Part shown: positions 17,272-25,651 of the stretch, one piece after another
Layout of the letters: each line of letters begins with the position of its first letter
Position numbering within the stretch: the stretch's first letter is position 1
Assembly (NCBI GenBank): GCA_944359365.1
Contig: CALVST010000014.1
Coordinates: forward strand, 1 to 45,023
Source of the DNA: an uncultured Clostridia bacterium
GTDB taxonomy: Bacteria; Bacillota; Clostridia; Christensenellales; Borkfalkiaceae
Reading direction: 5' to 3'
Length of the DNA stretch: 45,023 nt
Position numbers and translations under genes: made by a program
Notes under the pieces: model-generated
Told to the model about the DNA's origin: nothing
The model's database searches: none
What the model saw: the letters and a program-made list of their open reading frames with translations, nothing else

Positions 17272-18069
17272 ATGAATGAAACTTTGATGGCTGTCTACAT
17301 CGGAATTTTGTGCGCGGCAATGGTCGTTCTGTTGGCATGGTTCGTCATTCAGCTCGTATTGGAATTCCGCCGCAAGAACCGCGGCGACGACAAGAACATC
17401 GTACAGCTTGACGGCAGGTATTACCGCGTCGTCCCGCTTTCGGGAGCAAACGAAGAGGTCGCGGCTACCGAAGCCCCCGCAGAGGAGATTGCAGAGCCTG
17501 TGCAGGAGGAGCCCGCGCCCGTTGCAGAAAGCGCCGAGCCGACCTCCGCACAAGAGCAGGCGGAAACGGCTGCCGAGGGTACCGAGTTCGTCGCGGTAGA
17601 CGAAAGCACGGTCGTTTTGCGCCGTTCGGAAAACCTCACGTTCGAAGAGGCGTATCCTTCCCTTTCGCAGGAGCAAAAGCGCTTTGCGGGGGATATCCTC
17701 GCATATGCGGTATCTCGGGAAGAGGGCTTGAAGGACCAGGTCAGCGGTAAATATGCGAGCGTATATATCGGCAAAAAACCGCTCATCAGGCTGTTTATCC
17801 GCAAGGGCGTGGTCAATGCCCGCCTTTTGGTGCTCAACAACGACCTTGCCGAGTATGCCGACGCAAGCAATATCAACATTAAAGAAAAGCCCATCGATCT
17901 GAAGGTGGACAGCGCGGAAATGGTCGGGGCGGTCAAAGACCTTATAGACCTCACTTACCGCAACATCATGGAAGACAGGCGCCGCCGCGAAGAGGCGCGC
18001 CGCGAACGCCGCCGCCAAAGGCGCTTGCAGAAAAAGCAAGAAGAGGCGGAAAACGCGCAAGAGCAGTAA
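17272..18069 (+). CDS. Single-pass membrane protein of unknown function
   Basis: The 265-residue protein has one membrane segment near the N-terminus (VYIGILCAAMVVLLAWFVIQ, about residues 8-27). An acidic Ala/Pro/Glu-rich linker runs to about residue 110. A folded domain with SGKYASVYIGKKPLIRLFI and DSAEMVGAVKDLIDLTYRNI follows, then a highly charged Arg/Glu C-terminal helix. CAGGAGG lies 8-14 bases upstream. The orientation of the charged residues suggests the bulk is cytoplasmic. It lies between two cluster genes and may regulate or scaffold the secretion cluster; no known function is claimed. Confidence 0.7.
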   Translation: MNETLMAVYIGILCAAMVVLLAWFVIQLVLEFRRKNRGDDKNIVQLDGRYYRVVPLSGANEEVAATEAPAEEIAEPVQEEPAPVAESAEPTSAQEQAETAAEGTEFVAVDESTVVLRRSENLTFEEAYPSLSQEQKRFAGDILAYAVSREEGLKDQVSGKYASVYIGKKPLIRLFIRKGVVNARLLVLNNDLAEYADASNINIKEKPIDLKVDSAEMVGAVKDLIDLTYRNIMEDRRRREEARRERRRQRRLQKKQEEAENAQEQ

Positions 18070-18109
18070 CGCGCTCTCGGTACGGCGGTTTTTAACGGAT
18101 ACATAGAGC

Positions 18110-18147
18110 AAAACGGGCCCCCCGTTTTTTGTCTGTGTTTACAGACA
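18110..18147 (+). terminator. Double hairpin before the first secreted fibre gene
   Basis: AAAACGGG and CCCGTTTT with a T-rich tail form a terminator-like hairpin. It is followed at once by TTTTTGTCTGT-GTTT-ACAGACAAAAA. Partial termination here could separate the membrane components from the secreted subunits. Confidence 0.55.
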
Positions 18148-18189
18148 AAAACATTTTAGGCGCCCGATGCAATAAACGAGGAGGTATAT

Positions 18190-18846
18190 ATGGGCAGAAA
18201 AAAGATAGGGCTTGCCGCGATGGCGGCGCTGGCGCTCGCGCTGTGCGTTTCGGTATTTCTTTTGACCACTTACGCACTTTTTTCCGACACGGTGGAAACG
18301 GACAACCACCTGTCCGCGGGCACGTTGAAGATCGGCCTGTACCAAACGAGCATGACGGGCAACCAAATCGGCACCGGCGGCACGTTCGGCGACTATTCCG
18401 AGAGCATCCCGTCGGGCGGGCGCGATCTGAAAACGTATGACGGCAAGGTGTTCAACATCGAAAACGCCTGCCCGGGCATTTACCGCGAGGCGGCGTTCGA
18501 AGTGCGCAACGGCGGCATTTCCACCGCGTTCGGCCTGACGCTCGAAATCGTAAATGCTGCTGCGGACGTGCAGGGGGATGCCGCATCTTCGGCGCTCCTT
18601 TCGCAAATGCGCATCACCGTAAGCTGGGGAACGGACGGCTCCGAAACTTTCCTTCTTTCCGAGGAAGAAAAAACGGTCGATCTGGGTACCGTTACCCTGC
18701 CTGAAAACATGGCGGAAAACGCTGTTCTTTCGTCGTTTACGGTCAGGGCAGAATTTTTGAACACGGCAGAAAACAACGGCGCGCAGGGCGGCAGCGTTTC
18801 CTTCGATATCCGCGTTACCGCAACGCAGGTCACGCCCTCGGCTTAA
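18190..18846 (+). CDS. TasA/camelysin-like secreted protein
   Basis: The 218-residue protein has a long hydrophobic signal peptide followed by TYALFSDTVETDNHLSAGTL, which fits the mature N-terminus of TasA/CalY-family proteins (A-x-F-x-D ... N-x-x-x-A-G-T-L) processed by SipW. Downstream, NIENACPGIYREAAFEVRN corresponds to the family's N-P-G-like segment, and the rest is beta-rich. Such proteins assemble into extracellular fibres or act as minor fibre components. GAGGAGG lies before the start. It is not fused to a beta-helix, unlike its two downstream relatives. Confidence 0.8.
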   Translation: MGRKKIGLAAMAALALALCVSVFLLTTYALFSDTVETDNHLSAGTLKIGLYQTSMTGNQIGTGGTFGDYSESIPSGGRDLKTYDGKVFNIENACPGIYREAAFEVRNGGISTAFGLTLEIVNAAADVQGDAASSALLSQMRITVSWGTDGSETFLLSEEEKTVDLGTVTLPENMAENAVLSSFTVRAEFLNTAENNGAQGGSVSFDIRVTATQVTPSA

Positions 18847-18908
18847 CGCCTTTGGACGCAAGTATGATTCAGCATCTAAAAATTAAAATAACATAAGGAG
18901 AAAAAATT

Positions 18909-20624
18909 ATGAAGGCATTAAAAAAGAGCATCATCGTATGCGGGCTTTCGCTCGTGCTGTGCGTCGGTCTTTTGATGGGCACCACGTTCGCATGGTTTAC
19001 CGACACGGTAACCAACTCCGGCAACATCATTCAGGCAGGCACCCTCGAACTCAAAGCGTACGCTTACGACACGGTAGACGCCGCTGCCGAAGGCACGACG
19101 AGCGTTACGGTAGACGATCTCGGCACTTATATATTCGAACCGAAATCCGAAGCGCAGGACCTCGACGAAGACAATTCGCCGATCATCGGCAGTGCGCTTG
19201 CCGAGCCGGGTGCAACGGGCGAACCCGTACTTTTGGAACTTGAAAACGCGGGCAGCCTGCCCTTGCAGTTCAAGCTCGAATTTATCGTCGACGCGGGCGG
19301 CTTGGAAGGCGCGCTTTGGTTCGACTTTATCGGCGTCGATGCAAGCGGCAACGTTTCCGGGCAGTACACGCAGCGCCGGATGGACCAGCTGAATACCGTC
19401 GCGGGGCAGTTGGAAAACACGAGCGCCTCTTACCTCGATCCGAATGAGTCCGTGCGCTATATGTTCGTTTACGGTATGTATGGTACGGCGGGCAACGAAT
19501 ATCAGGGCGAAACGTTCAGCGTGAGCGTTGTCGTCAGCGCGAAGCAGACGGTAGACGATGCCGAGTACGAAACGTATACCACAGTTGCAAACTCTGCCGC
19601 GCTTACCGAGCAAGTACGCGAGGGCGGGTATATCCTTTTGACGGACGACATGGCGCTTGACCTCACTTCCGACGAAGGCAGCAGCGCCGTTACGAAGGAT
19701 ACTACCATCAACCTGAACGGCAAAACGCTGACGAATGAAATGGCTTACACTTTGGTAGCGGCGGAAGGCGCAACGCTGACCATTGAAAACGGCACGCTTG
19801 ATTTTTCCGAATATATTGAAGGCAAAAATTTGGCAACCAGTGATATGGGCATAAGAGAGGGAGCTACCCTCGTATTGCGCAATTGTACGATCACGAGCGT
19901 ACAGGCGGTTGCGTGTATCGGCAGTGAAGATCCGTCAGTTGATTCGGAAAATTCAAAGCTCATTGTTGAAAATTGCACAATCAATACGACAAACAGCACT
20001 GCAATATCCACAAACGCGAAGACCAATTATTATTGCGAAATAGAGATCAGAAATACCGATATTTATTGCGGTCCGATTGACGGGGTTCCTGTATATAGCG
20101 GTTTATCCAGAGCAACAGACAATTGCCCTGTATTTATGAATGTAAAAGGCAAACTGACGATGGATAACTGTAAGATAACGGGGCAGCGTCAGGGAGTTAT
20201 GGTGCGCAGCGGAACGGCAATCATCTCCGATACCTCGATAGTTTTAATGGGTACATATACAGGTAGCGAGAATGGGTACGATAACGATAAATATTGGAAT
20301 GCAGCGTGGGGCGGCGGCAATAATGTACCTATGGCGGCGCTTGTAGTGGGCGACTATTCGAGCTCTTACCCGAACAATGCTGACGTTACGTTGAACAATT
20401 GCATGATAGAATCGAAGAATGCCACCTTGCCTGCTGTTTATATTTGGGGCGACGGTGGGTATTCCGCAACGCTTACATATGACAGCACAACGCAAATAGT
20501 CGGAACGATTGGCATACGCGGCGGTGTTTCGAACGACGGAACTAATTTAGTAAATAACGGCACGACCAGTAAACAGATAGAAGATGTTATTACAGGACCT
20601 ACAACGCCTAATCCGCTGAATTGA
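18909..20624 (+). CDS. TasA-like fibre protein fused to a beta-helix domain
   Basis: The 571-residue protein begins with a signal peptide and TTFAWFTDTVTNSGNIIQAG, the TasA/camelysin entry motif. The first ~215 residues form that domain (GALWFDFIGVD and FVYGMYGTAGNEYQG are shared with the next gene). From about residue 225 the protein is a repetitive strand-turn pattern (INLNGKTLTNE, TLTIENGTLDFSE, LVLRNCTITSV, LIVENCTINTT) typical of a right-handed parallel beta-helix. It is probably secreted and cut by the SipW at the end of the cluster. The beta-helix half is visibly more AT-rich than the N-terminal half, suggesting separate origins. Confidence 0.8.
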   Translation: MKALKKSIIVCGLSLVLCVGLLMGTTFAWFTDTVTNSGNIIQAGTLELKAYAYDTVDAAAEGTTSVTVDDLGTYIFEPKSEAQDLDEDNSPIIGSALAEPGATGEPVLLELENAGSLPLQFKLEFIVDAGGLEGALWFDFIGVDASGNVSGQYTQRRMDQLNTVAGQLENTSASYLDPNESVRYMFVYGMYGTAGNEYQGETFSVSVVVSAKQTVDDAEYETYTTVANSAALTEQVREGGYILLTDDMALDLTSDEGSSAVTKDTTINLNGKTLTNEMAYTLVAAEGATLTIENGTLDFSEYIEGKNLATSDMGIREGATLVLRNCTITSVQAVACIGSEDPSVDSENSKLIVENCTINTTNSTAISTNAKTNYYCEIEIRNTDIYCGPIDGVPVYSGLSRATDNCPVFMNVKGKLTMDNCKITGQRQGVMVRSGTAIISDTSIVLMGTYTGSENGYDNDKYWNAAWGGGNNVPMAALVVGDYSSSYPNNADVTLNNCMIESKNATLPAVYIWGDGGYSATLTYDSTTQIVGTIGIRGGVSNDGTNLVNNGTTSKQIEDVITGPTTPNPLN

Positions 20625-20636
20625 ATGAATTAAACC

Positions 20637-20671
20637 CTTTTCCCTGGGCGGTGCGCCCGCCCAGGGAAAAG
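20637..20671 (+). promoter_or_regulatory. Intercistronic hairpin without U-tract
   Basis: CTTTTCCCTGGGCGG and CCGCCCAGGGAAAAG form a perfect 15-bp stem with a 5-base loop between the two beta-helix genes. The 3' side is followed by A-rich sequence, so it is not a standard terminator in the gene direction. An mRNA-stabilising or processing hairpin is more likely. Confidence 0.5.
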
Positions 20672-20730
20672 AAAAATGTTGTTTTGTCCTTTTGCAATGA
20701 GAAAAAATCGAAAGACACAAGGAGAAAAAT

Positions 20731-22914
20731 ATGAAAGGATTCAAAAGGAGCATTCTGGCTTGCGGCGCGGCGCTGGCGCTCAGCGGGGCCGCGCTTGTGG
20801 GTACCACGTTTGCTTGGTTTACCGATTCGGTCACAAATTCGGGAAACAAAATACAGGCGGGAACGCTGAAAATAAATGCTTTCGCTTTTGACACAGGCAC
20901 GGGCGGCATTACGGTAAACGATGTCGGCGGCAAAAACTACACCTTTGAGGCGGAAGGGGAAGACCTTCGCGCTTCCGCCGCGCCTATCGTAAACGAAACA
21001 AATTTTGCCCCCGGCGATGTAAATGCAAAGCTGTTGGAAGTGACCAACGCGGGCAGCATCGATGCGATGGTAAAGCTGAATTTTACCGTAGAAGGTACGC
21101 TTACCGACGCGCTTTGGTTCGACTTCGTGCGGATAGACGAATAGAACGCGGTAACGGGCACGTTCGGCGAAAAGCCGATGAGTGAACTTGTATCGCTTTC
21201 CGAGACGCAACTGCCGCTCCCTGCGGCGCAAGAGGGCACGAGCAGGGTGCGCTTTGTGCTCGTTTACGGCATGAACGAGGAAGCGGGCAACGAGTATCAG
21301 GGCGGCACCTTTACGGCAGACGTCGCCATTCTCGCCCGTCAAAATGTAAACGGCGCGCAGTATCCTGAAATTGTTACAGATCAGGCAGAGCTTGCCCAAG
21401 CGTTTACCCAAGGCGGGAATATCGTTCTTGGCGCCGATGTGCCGACGTTTGTAGAAGATTCCCATGAAGTGATAGAGGGAGTACCCGGGTTTACGGTTTC
21501 GAATGTGATTACAAATTATACACAGCTCGACCTTGCCGGAAAAACAATCAGCTATACCGAGGCTATGCAGGCATATTATGATACATACCTGTTGATGTTC
21601 GAAGTAGCCGGCGGTACGTTGGAAATCAACGGCGACGGCGTTGTTACAATGGAAGCGGGAAATAACGGAGGTTATGCATTCAATGTGCTTGACGGCGGTA
21701 CGCTTATCATCAACGGCGGCGAATATTACGGTGCTGTAACCGCAATACAAGTACAGAAAGGAACTGCAATCATCAACGGCGGATTTTTTGACGTTTCACC
21801 TACATATAAAAGCAGGGATGATTATGCAAGCAATGTCCGCTATTTGATCAACTGCGTTGACGCTAGCTATAAAAATGGTACGGCAGTTATTGAGATACGC
21901 GGCGGCACGTTCGTGAATTATGATCCGAGCAACAATGCGGCGGAAGGAGAAGGCACAAATTTCGTTGCCGATGGATATACGGTCATTTCCGAAAAGCAGG
22001 CAAACGGCGATACTTGGTACACCGTAGTGCCGATCGAAGAGTCTGCGGATACGGCTCAGTCGTTTGCAGAAGCGTTGAAAGGGCTGAACGTTGCGGGCGA
22101 TGTGGAAAAAATCATAACGATAGAAAACAATATCGAGGACATTACGGGTATTCAAACGGCGGCAGGCAACACGCTTGAAGTTAACTTCGGCGGGCACAGC
22201 GTTTCCGTAGGGACGACGGTCGGTTCGGAGGGTACCGTAACGAACGGTATGCAGCTTTTAGAAGGTTCTAAAGTCACCCTTCGCAACGGCACATACAGAC
22301 CGGGCGATGATAAAGTTTTTATACTTGTGCAAAACTATTGCGATTTGCTTTTAGATAATTTTACGTTGGATGTGCGTGGTTTTGAAAACTGTTATGCGCT
22401 GTCCAATAATTGCAGTTATACAGTTTTAACGGGAAATACAAATATCATTACAGGCGATAACAATCGGTTTGCTTTGGATACTTGCAATTTCGCCTCATAT
22501 ACTTTGCCTACGGTCGAGCTTGACGAAAATATGACGGGAACGGTGGAGGGTATCGTCTATGTGGACGGCGGGTATCTGATCGTTAAAAACGGTACGATTG
22601 TCGGCACAATCAAGTATACAAAACAAGGCGGAAGCCTTGTCATCAGCGGCGGAACCGTAAACGGCAATATCGAAATCGCCGAACAGGTTTTTGGGGAACA
22701 AGACGAAATAAAAGGCGTTTCCCGCAGTATCGTAATCTCCGGCGGAACGATTAACGGAAGAATCATAGACGAATCTGCCGGTCAAGTTACCATAACGGTT
22801 ACAGGCGGTACGTTTATCAACTTCAATCCTACAAATTATATTCAAGCAGGCTACAAAGTCATTTCCCAAGAACAGACGAACGGCGATATTTGGTACACCG
22901 TAGTACCCGAATAA
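20731..22914 (+). pseudogene. TasA-like/beta-helix gene interrupted by one in-frame amber codon
   Basis: Codons 1-137 encode a signal peptide, TTFAWFTDSVTNSGNKIQAG and a TasA-like domain up to ALWFDFVRIDE. A TAG follows at 21142-21144, and the same frame then continues open for 589 more codons to a TAA at 22912-22914. The downstream part has RVRFVLVYGMNEEAGNEYQG, closely matching the paralogue at 18909, then a long beta-helix region with repeats such as TLIINGGEYYG and LVISGGTVNGN. No frame change is needed. The ATG at 21178 has no ribosome-binding site, so independent translation of the second part is doubtful. A nonsense mutation, phase-like switching, suppression or sequence error are all possible. 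Confidence 0.8.
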
Positions 22915-22983
22915 TAAATACAGGCAGGCGCGGGCGGGCGCAAAGCATGCGCCCGCCCGAACATTCCGCAAAAAGGAGCTTTC

Positions 22984-23817
22984 GTGACGGCAAAAGCAAA
23001 AAAAGTTTTTTCTATCATTTCCAAAATTCTGACGGTGCTCATCGTCGCGTTCACGGTTTTGGTCATGGTTTTTACCATCGTATCCGTCACCACGGTAGAC
23101 AGGGCCGACCGCTCCATTTTCGGTTACAGGGCATACATCGTCATGTCCGATTCGATGAGCGACACCTTTCAGGCGGGCGACATCATCTTTTCGAAGATCG
23201 TCGAACACGACGACGGCAACTTACAGCCGGGCACCATCATCACCTTTTATTCCGAAGACTACGGCCAAACGGTTACGCACATGATACGCGAGCAGACCAC
23301 ATACAACGGCGTGCCCGCGTACATCACATACGGCACAACTACGGGCAGCGACGACCAAACGCCCGTATATGCCTCGTTCGTAACGGGAATTTATTCCTTC
23401 CGTTTGCCCAAGTTGGGGTATTTTTTCAATTTTTTAAAAACCCCCGCGGGCTATGTATGCGTCATATTGCTGCCGTTTTTGATCGTCATCGCCATTATTG
23501 CGGTGCACTTCGTGCGGCTTGTGCGCGCCTATAAAAAGGAAAAGGACAAGGAAGCGCTTGCCGCGCAAGAGGCAGTGCTCGCCGCCGCCGAGGCAGACAG
23601 GCAGGAAGCGGCGCGCCTGCGCGAGGAGATGGAAGAGCTGAAAGCGCGCATGGCAGCGCTTACGGGCGAAGATACCGCCGTAAACGGCGGCGACGCATCC
23701 GCGGCAGAGCTGCCGCAGGGAGCGCGCGTATCGGAAGCGGACTTGCATCCTTCGGAAAAAGCAACTGCGGAGAGCGGTGCGCCCGTTCAGCCTGTAAATA
23801 AAGATGACAAAAAGTAA
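22984..23817 (+). CDS. sipW: Signal peptidase I of the SipW (ER-like) type
   Basis: This membrane serine peptidase would process the TasA-like precursors upstream. Translation starts at GTG 22984 with AAGGAG upstream. The 277-residue protein has an N-terminal helix, the catalytic motif VMSDSMSD (Ser57), and VTHMIRE, where His99 replaces the lysine of ordinary bacterial type I peptidases: the ER/SipW class. A second membrane helix lies near residues 160-180. A long charged C-terminal tail, absent from Bacillus SipW, forms a coiled coil (about 185-225) plus an acidic low-complexity end. Confidence 0.9.
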   Translation: MTAKAKKVFSIISKILTVLIVAFTVLVMVFTIVSVTTVDRADRSIFGYRAYIVMSDSMSDTFQAGDIIFSKIVEHDDGNLQPGTIITFYSEDYGQTVTHMIREQTTYNGVPAYITYGTTTGSDDQTPVYASFVTGIYSFRLPKLGYFFNFLKTPAGYVCVILLPFLIVIAIIAVHFVRLVRAYKKEKDKEALAAQEAVLAAAEADRQEAARLREEMEELKARMAALTGEDTAVNGGDASAAELPQGARVSEADLHPSEKATAESGAPVQPVNKDDKK

Positions 23818-23846
23818 ACCGATGAAGAAAATATGGAAAAGTGAGC

Positions 23847-23887
23847 CCGCCCGCCGTCGGACGTATCCGACGGCGGGCGGTGTTTTT
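23847..23887 (+). terminator. Terminator of the fibre cluster
   Basis: CCGCCCGCCGTCGGA and TCCGACGGCGGGCGG form a 15-bp stem with loop CGTA, followed by TGTTTTT. It ends the unit that starts at 16660. Confidence 0.9.
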
Positions 23888-23940
23888 ATATATAATGCGG
23901 CGGCGCCGATTGAAAGCGGCTTTTTACGGTGCGGCGCGCA

Positions 23941-24660
23941 TTAAAAGCGGGGCGTTTCGGCAGAGAGCACGCAAAGCGTCAGTTCGAACAGCTTGTTGTG
24001 CGCCATCGCGCGTTTCAAAACGTCTGCCGTGATGACGGTATCCTTTTTTACGATAACGTTGCCGCGCACGTCGCAAACGTCGGCGGGTACCCGTTTGCCC
24101 GTCAAAAGGGTGCTTCCCGCCTTTTGCCGTGCGCGCGGTTGTTCGCTCAGCACAGCCTGCCGCGAAGGCGCCGTGCCTTGCGCCCCGCGTGCGCCTTCCG
24201 TTTCGGCGGTTTTGTTTTTTTTCTTTGCCGAAGGCTTTTTCGCTTTCAGGGGCAGGGGAGAAGTCAAATCGAACAGCAGTGCGTCCTTCACGCCCGCGAT
24301 GCGCGCCGTTTCCGCCTCTTTTCCGCTTGTAAGCCTTACGGCTTTCACCTGATTGCCCTCTATCATAAAGTCGCATACGTTGCCGAGCGATCCGCCCGTT
24401 TCCGAGTACGCTTCTATGCCGAAGGGCGCGGGCACGGCGTCCGCAAACTGCCGCTCGGCGAGCGACTTTACGATGAGCGCGTCCTGCCCGCAGGCGATCG
24501 CCGCGGCGGGCAGCGTGTGTTCGTCTTCCTGCTCGTCGAAATATTCGAAGGCGCGCAGTGTTTTTAAGTTTTTGGAAAGGAGTGCGTTTTTGATCGTCCC
24601 CGCACGTTCTCCCGCTTTCGTGTAAAGCGCTTTGCCGATAAAATCGCTTAAATTTTGCAT
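23941..24660 (-). CDS. PRC-barrel domain protein
   Basis: The 239-residue cytoplasmic protein starts MQNLSDFIGKALYTKAGERA, a typical PRC-barrel entry. A second barrel-like unit follows (ETGGSLGNVCDFMIEGNQVKAVRL). After a Lys/Ala-rich linker (about residues 140-185) comes a C-terminal segment LLTGKRVPADVCDVRGNVIV with a turn-strand pattern. PRC-barrel proteins bind RNA or protein partners, as in RimM and the photosynthetic H subunit; the specific role here is unknown. GAGGG precedes the ATG. It converges with the fibre cluster and diverges from the GNAT gene. Confidence 0.75.
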   Translation of the reverse strand: MQNLSDFIGKALYTKAGERAGTIKNALLSKNLKTLRAFEYFDEQEDEHTLPAAAIACGQDALIVKSLAERQFADAVPAPFGIEAYSETGGSLGNVCDFMIEGNQVKAVRLTSGKEAETARIAGVKDALLFDLTSPLPLKAKKPSAKKKNKTAETEGARGAQGTAPSRQAVLSEQPRARQKAGSTLLTGKRVPADVCDVRGNVIVKKDTVITADVLKRAMAHNKLFELTLCVLSAETPRF

Positions 24661-24682
24661 GGTATTCCCTCGCTTTTTGTTT

Positions 24683-24711
24683 TATTACTATTTTATGGGC
24701 GCAAGGGCAAA
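24683..24711 (-). promoter_or_regulatory. Possible promoter of the PRC-barrel gene
   Basis: On the minus strand TTGCCC, a 17-base spacer and TAATAA lie about 25 bases before the ribosome-binding site. The match is moderate. Confidence 0.35.
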
Positions 24712-24772
24712 AAAGAACGGCGCGGCGGCGCATACGTTGCCGAAGCGTGTCGCCGTTTGCCGAAAAACACGG

Positions 24773-24801
24773 TTGACAATATTTTTTTTCGGGCGTATAA
24801 T
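24773..24801 (+). promoter_or_regulatory. Consensus sigma-A promoter of the GNAT gene
   Basis: TTGACA (24773-24778), exactly 17 bases, TATAAT (24796-24801): a full consensus match. Confidence 0.9.
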
Positions 24802-24826
24802 AAAGAGAAAAAAGGAGCGTTATACT

Positions 24827-25321
24827 ATGGATAAAATTCAAATGACGCAGAGCAGCGATTTTGAAACGCTCGAAAAAATGGCATATGAAAGCTGGCACTC
24901 CGCTTACGACGGCCTGCTCGGCGCCGTGCAGGTAGACTATATGCTCAAAAAGTTTCAGAGCGCCGCCGCCATGCGCGAACAGACGCAACGGCAGAATTAT
25001 ACCTATTATTTTGTCGTTTGCGGCGGCGAAAGCATAGGCTACTGCGCGTTGCAGGGGCAGGGGAACGAACTGTTTTTATCCAAAGTGTATTTGCTGGAGC
25101 GCGTGCGCGGCAGGGGGATAGGGCAGCAGGTGCTCTCCTTCGTCATGGAAGAGGCGCAACGGCGGGGCGCAAAGCGGGTGTATCTTACGGTGAACAAGCA
25201 CAATGCCCGCGCCATCCGCGCGTATGAAAAATCCGGTTTCTTGCGGGAAGGGGAAGAGTGCACCGCCATCGGCGGCGGATATTATATGGACGATTATATT
25301 TACGCGAAATATTTGCGTTGA
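24827..25321 (+). CDS. GNAT-family N-acetyltransferase
   Basis: The 164-residue protein has the acetyl-CoA pyrophosphate-binding motif VRGRGIGQQVLSF (R-G-x-G-x-G/A type), the following AKRVYLTVNKHNARAIRAYEKSGF (beta5 and the alpha4 Tyr of motif B) and a central beta-strand block. It should transfer an acetyl group to an amine. The substrate is not evident, though the RimI-like spacing suggests a small amine or protein N-terminus. The ATG at 24827 has AAAGGAG upstream and fits the promoter; earlier in-frame ATGs lie upstream of the promoter. It is a single-gene unit. Confidence 0.9.
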   Translation: MDKIQMTQSSDFETLEKMAYESWHSAYDGLLGAVQVDYMLKKFQSAAAMREQTQRQNYTYYFVVCGGESIGYCALQGQGNELFLSKVYLLERVRGRGIGQQVLSFVMEEAQRRGAKRVYLTVNKHNARAIRAYEKSGFLREGEECTAIGGGYYMDDYIYAKYLR

Positions 25322-25422
25322 AGGCGCGGGTTCGGAAAGGGCAAAAGCATACGGCGCAAGGGCGTTCAGGGCATATTCGGGCGCAGTATAAAGTGCGATC
25401 GCGGATAAAAGGGGCAAAACAA

Positions 25423-25449
25423 AAAAGGCACGCAAACGGCGTGCCTTTT
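25423..25449. terminator. Bidirectional terminator between GNAT gene and candidate RNA
   Basis: AAAAGGCACGC (25423-25433) and GCGTGCCTTTT (25439-25449) form an 11-bp stem. It has TTTTTT on the minus-strand exit and TTTT on the plus-strand exit. Confidence 0.85.
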
Positions 25450-25618
25450 CGCATTTGTCATATTATTCAGTTTTAAGAGACTGATAAGACATTCTCCGTA
25501 AACTGCCGTATCGGCCGCGGACGCATTCAGCCTGCAGAGCGCCTGCCTGTCCGCATCGGTCGGATCTTTCTTATTTTACTGTCCCCTTAGAGAAATAGTA
25601 CATCGGACCGTACCCCCG

Positions 25619-25651
25619 TTAAGCAAGTTTCCTTAAATCGGATCTGTACAT
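25619..25651 (-). CDS. Tiny ORF inside the candidate RNA (10 residues)
   Basis: Directly after AAAAGGAGG and a 6-base spacer, ATG opens a 10-codon frame, MYRSDLRKLA, ending in TAA. The ribosome-binding site is near-perfect, which is unusual inside an otherwise ORF-free transcript. It could be a translated regulatory peptide, or the AGGAGG could be a structural element of the RNA. It is also the in-frame end of a longer 77-codon frame that has no good ribosome-binding site at its own start. Confidence 0.35.
   Translation of the reverse strand: MYRSDLRKLA

Noticed and set aside
21142-21144. Genome-wide reassignment of UAG to an amino acid
   Set aside because: rseP ends in TAG (7183-7185) at the expected family length and would otherwise run into the repeat array, so UAG works as a stop here.
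23841-24032. 63-codon ORF after the sipW terminator
   Set aside because: It overlaps the terminator stem and the end of the PRC-barrel gene, and has no ribosome-binding site.
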